Source: Candidatus Helarchaeota archaeon (GTDB taxonomy: Archaea; Asgardarchaeota; Lokiarchaeia; Helarchaeales; RDOG01). From it: 64,000 nucleotides of DNA. Where the stretch lies: NCBI GenBank assembly GCA_019058315.1, contig JAHPZH010000008.1, forward strand, positions 144,869-208,868, read 5' to 3'. The notes below the pieces were generated by a model that made no database searches, had not been told where the DNA came from, and was given only the letters and a program-made list of their open reading frames with translations. Of the stretch, positions 62,401-64,000 are shown one piece after another; position 1 is the stretch's first letter, and each line of letters starts with the position of its first letter. The position numbers and the translations under genes are program-made.

Positions 62401-64000
62401 TCTGGTGCGCCTGCAACTAAATTCGGGCTCGTGGTGTCTACCACCGTCACTGTCACGCTATCCGATGCCCAGTTGCCTGAGGTATCGTTCACGCCGCATA
62501 CATAAACATAAGTGCCAAGGCCTAGTGCTGGTAGGGTATACGTTACATTAGTACCGACTGACCAGGTGCCATCAGCTAAATAACTGGCTCCAAGGGTGAT
62601 ATTATACTCGTTAGGAGCTAAATCAGTCCAGGCCCATTCCAGGTCGTAACCCGCAACAGCACCCAGCTCTAACGTGATGTCTGGTGCACCCGCCACTAAA
62701 CTCGGTGGTGTACTTTCCAGCACCGTCACCGTCACGTTGTCAAATGCCGTGTTGCCCAAAGTGTCGTTCACGCCGCACATATACACATATACACCAAATG
62801 TCAACGCCGGTAGGGTGTAGGTTATATTGGTACCGACTGACCAGCTGCCGTCTGCCAGATAAGTGCCAACAAGGGTAATATTATACTCATTAGGATCTGA
62901 ATCAGTCCAAGCCCATTCTAAGGCATATCCAGCAACCGATCCTTCCACTAACGTGATGTCAGGTGCCCCTGCCACGATACTTGGAGCTCCAGTAGATATT
63001 ACCGTCACCGTTACATTGTCAGATGCCCAGTTGCCCGATGTGTCGTTCACGCCACACATATACTCGTAGATGCCAGCTGTTAATACAGGTAGGGTATAGG
63101 TTACATTAGTTCCGACAGACCAGGTGCCGTCAGCTAGATAAGTGTTAATAAGAGTGATATTATACTCGTTAGGATCTAAATCGTTCCAGGCCCATTCTAA
63201 GCTATAACCCGCAACAGAGCCCTCATATAAGGTAATGTCTGGTGCGCCTGCTACAAGGGAAGGTGCAGTATGATCTTCTACCGTCACGGTCACGCTATCA
63301 ACTGCCCAGTTGCCCGACGTATCGTTCACGCCGCACACATAAACATAAGTACCAAGGCCTAATGCTGGAAGGGTATACGTTACATTAGTGCCGACTGACC
63401 AGGTGCCGTCAGCTAAATAACTGGCTCCAAGAGTGATATTATACTCGTTAGGATCTAAATCAGTCCAGGCCCATTCTAAGCTATAACCCGCAACAGCGCC
63501 TAGCTCTAACGTTATATCTGGTGCGCCTGCTACAAGGGAAGGTGCAGTATGATCTTCTACCGTCACGGTCACACTATCAACTGCCCAGTTGCCCGACGTA
63601 TCGTTCACGCCGCACACATAAATATAAGTGCCAAGGCCTAATGCAGGAAGGGTATAAGTTATGTTGGTGCCAACTGACCAGGTGCCGTCAGCTAAATAAC
63701 TGGCTCCAAGGGTGATATTATATTCGTTAGGATCCAAATCAGTCCATGCCCATTCCAGGTCGTAACCTGCAACAGCACCAAGTTCTAACGTGATATCTGG
63801 TGCGCCCGCTACAAGGGAAGGTGCAGTATGATCTTCCACCGTCACGGTCACGCTATCAACTGCCCAGTTGCCCGACGTATCGTTCACGCCGCATACATAA
63901 ACATAAGTGCCAAGACCAAGTGCCGGTAGGGTATACGTTACATTAGTGCCAACTGACCAGGTGCCATCAGCTAAATAACTGGCTCCAAGAGTGATATTAT
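59427..64000 (-). CDS. Giant Ig-like repeat surface protein (partial at window end)
   Basis: At least 1523 residues; the frame continues past 64000, so the start is missing (a GTG at 63887 is internal). Ten full and one partial 93-residue repeat contain AGAPDITL, LEWAWTD, NEYNITL, LADGTWSVGTN, YTLPALG and YVCGVNDTSGNW, typical of Ig/PKD-like beta domains with three N-glycosylation sequons and one Cys each. Two or three other beta domains follow (~960-1340). A membrane helix, a basic cytosolic part (~80 residues, RRHEQETTKKWKRF) and two more helices end it. Probably S-layer-like or adhesive. Confidence 0.82.
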   Translation of the reverse strand, partial: NITLGASYLADGTWSVGTNVTYTLPALGLGTYVYVCGVNDTSGNWAVDSVTVTVEDHTAPSLVAGAPDITLELGAVAGYDLEWAWTDLDPNEYNITLGASYLADGTWSVGTNITYTLPALGLGTYIYVCGVNDTSGNWAVDSVTVTVEDHTAPSLVAGAPDITLELGAVAGYSLEWAWTDLDPNEYNITLGASYLADGTWSVGTNVTYTLPALGLGTYVYVCGVNDTSGNWAVDSVTVTVEDHTAPSLVAGAPDITLYEGSVAGYSLEWAWNDLDPNEYNITLINTYLADGTWSVGTNVTYTLPVLTAGIYEYMCGVNDTSGNWASDNVTVTVISTGAPSIVAGAPDITLVEGSVAGYALEWAWTDSDPNEYNITLVGTYLADGSWSVGTNITYTLPALTFGVYVYMCGVNDTLGNTAFDNVTVTVLESTPPSLVAGAPDITLELGAVAGYDLEWAWTDLAPNEYNITLGASYLADGTWSVGTNVTYTLPALGLGTYVYVCGVNDTSGNWASDSVTVTVVDTTSPNLVAGAPDITLIVGSVAGYSLEWAWNDLLPNEYNITLIGTYLADGTWSVGTNITYTLPALGIGTYEYMCGVNDTSGNWAWDNVTVTVNPVDTPPSLIAGAPDITLEVGSVAGYTLEWAWTDTNPNEYNITLIGTYLADGTWSVGTNITYTLPALGIGTYEYMCGVNDSAGHWASDNVTVTVTPVDIAPTLLAGAPDITLEVGAVAGYTLEWDWTDTNPNEYNITLIGTYLADGTWSVGTNITYTLPALGVGTYVYVCGVNDTAGHWASDSVTVTVVDTTSPNLIAGAPDITLEVGAVAGYSLEWAWNDAAPNEYNITLIGTYLADGTWSVGTNVTYTLPALGLGVYNYMCGVNDTVGHWASDNVTVTVVDTTSPNLIAGAPDITLEVGAVAGYTLEWAWNDGAPNEYNITLIGTYLADGTWSVGTNVTYTLPALGIGTYEYMCGVNDTSGNSASDNVTVTVVDTNGPSYSEPIESADPIENGTALEIWINVTDPSGVNLVLFEINGSSYTMQNIGGDTYYNNSWIPIVNGTYTYQIAMQDTIGNWRNITRDIDVSLPAADSTPPTITIDYPNDGDYIYTGNAIRIGGFVNGTGTDIQSIKISREDLFDFTNSSMRPYNQPWGNYEFTNKTYIPGGLYTITITVKDQNATQNATATVSFVVDFDTPQIFVDVAIVDAEAGLNYTINVTIIDSDPNARAFILYFILGGNGTVFNITMTRESSTTFSGAIPGTLDYDVFVFFWVIARDTPGRINSTIQFMFYVNDTTAPDISAIRFSRNPFILLPGDSLILEIDLADEGFGAPISEVAVWFSTGLPWAKTRMTKGSPYRTIFPPFPAGTVITYYFNVTDAAGNSIISERYVSVVVPEEIGINMLILFGTMVGAAVIGAASLISSRRHEQETTKKWKRFVATTGTAQTKATLREEALRKRLRERGEKGPSWIHGLFLLLFGAINIFLFLLVPGGINTLLSLQYMNPMWYATLSGPVLAVIGIIALALYAKNK
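61027..64000. repeat. Array of 279-bp coding repeats (at least ten copies)
   Basis: Repeat period measured from ATCGTTCACG at 63321 and 63600 is 279 bp, equal to 93 codons. Copies are very similar and visibly richer in G and C than the rest of the window. The array runs off the window, so its true number is unknown and assembly collapse is possible. Confidence 0.9.

Noticed and set aside
63887..63889. GTG at 63887 as start of the giant surface protein
   Set aside because: It encodes Val in the GVNDTSG motif inside a repeat; the repeat and frame continue to 64000.
61027..64000. Array of regular repeats as possible CRISPR or satellite
   Set aside because: Period is exactly 93 codons, in frame, with protein-level conservation; no short repeat/unique spacer alternation.
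1..64000. tRNA, rRNA or transposase genes
   Set aside because: No cloverleaf-like GC-rich segments with a T-loop consensus, no rRNA signatures and no DDE or tyrosine recombinase proteins were seen in intergenic gaps or frames; small intron-containing tRNAs could still be missed.

Overview
This 64 kb window is strongly AT-rich chromosomal DNA of an archaeon, most likely an Asgard archaeon (Promethearchaeota, Lokiarchaeia-like). The support is a methanopterin-pathway enzyme (Mch), ADP-forming acyl-CoA synthetase beta subunit, tungsten aldehyde:ferredoxin oxidoreductase, the archaeal homocysteine-synthesis pair (DUF39-CBS plus NIL-ferredoxin), a DUF99 protein, ParM/Alp-type actin-like proteins, a winged-helix/RING-like zinc protein, and Ser/Thr/Asn-rich surface proteins with membrane anchors. 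No rRNA, tRNA, CRISPR array or insertion sequence was found, so the lineage is an inference. Genes are dense, with TATA-like boxes upstream and clear Shine-Dalgarno (SD) sites. GGAG usually lies 8-9 nt, and GGTGA about 5 nt, before the start; TTG and GTG starts are common. Using this register I moved many starts and found three genes that appear to begin at CTG or ATT.

Layout. 1-4.3 kb: end of an aminotransferase, an orphan AMP-binding C-terminal domain, a PrsW-like protease, an MFS transporter and small unknowns. 4.4-9.4 kb: HtpX protease, a Lys-tailed coiled-coil repeat protein and two tandem membrane acyltransferase-like proteins. 9.7-18.2 kb: AcdB and a small partner, the winged-helix/RING-like protein, a HEAT-repeat protein, a nitronate-monooxygenase-like flavoprotein, a pair of phenylacetate-CoA-ligase-like proteins (one apparently inactive), a zinc-finger protein and a nucleoside phosphorylase. 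18.3-19.8 kb: an anchored seven-repeat surface protein, probably a beta-propeller. 19.9-22.9 kb: two divergent homocitrate/isopropylmalate-synthase-type enzymes around a palindromic promoter. 22.9-30.2 kb: a dolichol/phytol-kinase-like enzyme with two small membrane proteins, an ABC-2 exporter, an aminotransferase and a divergent aspartate kinase. 30.3-40 kb: iron-sulfur protein, two tandem copies of an unrecognised 380-residue family, NIPA-like carrier, AOR, ThiF-like E1, and the homocysteine module. 40-44.7 kb: two tandem MFS transporters and a third CoA-ligase-like gene.

The most unusual part is 44.7-64 kb. It holds coiled-coil proteins, one with a proline-rich region and a WH2-like motif; Mch; DUF99; CPBP protease; a radical SAM protein; two divergently transcribed actin-like ATPase-fold genes, one with intact and one with degraded nucleotide loops, each next to a helical partner (one containing a possible E2/UEV/RWD-like segment); a membrane zinc-ribbon protein; a 917-residue anchored surface protein; and a giant surface protein with at least ten near-identical 93-residue Ig-like repeats running off the window end. 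I propose this as a candidate cytoskeleton/membrane/cell-surface island; that functional link is inference from proximity.

Metabolically, aspartate kinase and the DUF39/NIL pair suggest an aspartate-semialdehyde to homocysteine route. Mch, AOR, AcdB and several CoA-ligase-like genes fit anaerobic, ferredoxin-based carbon and acyl metabolism.
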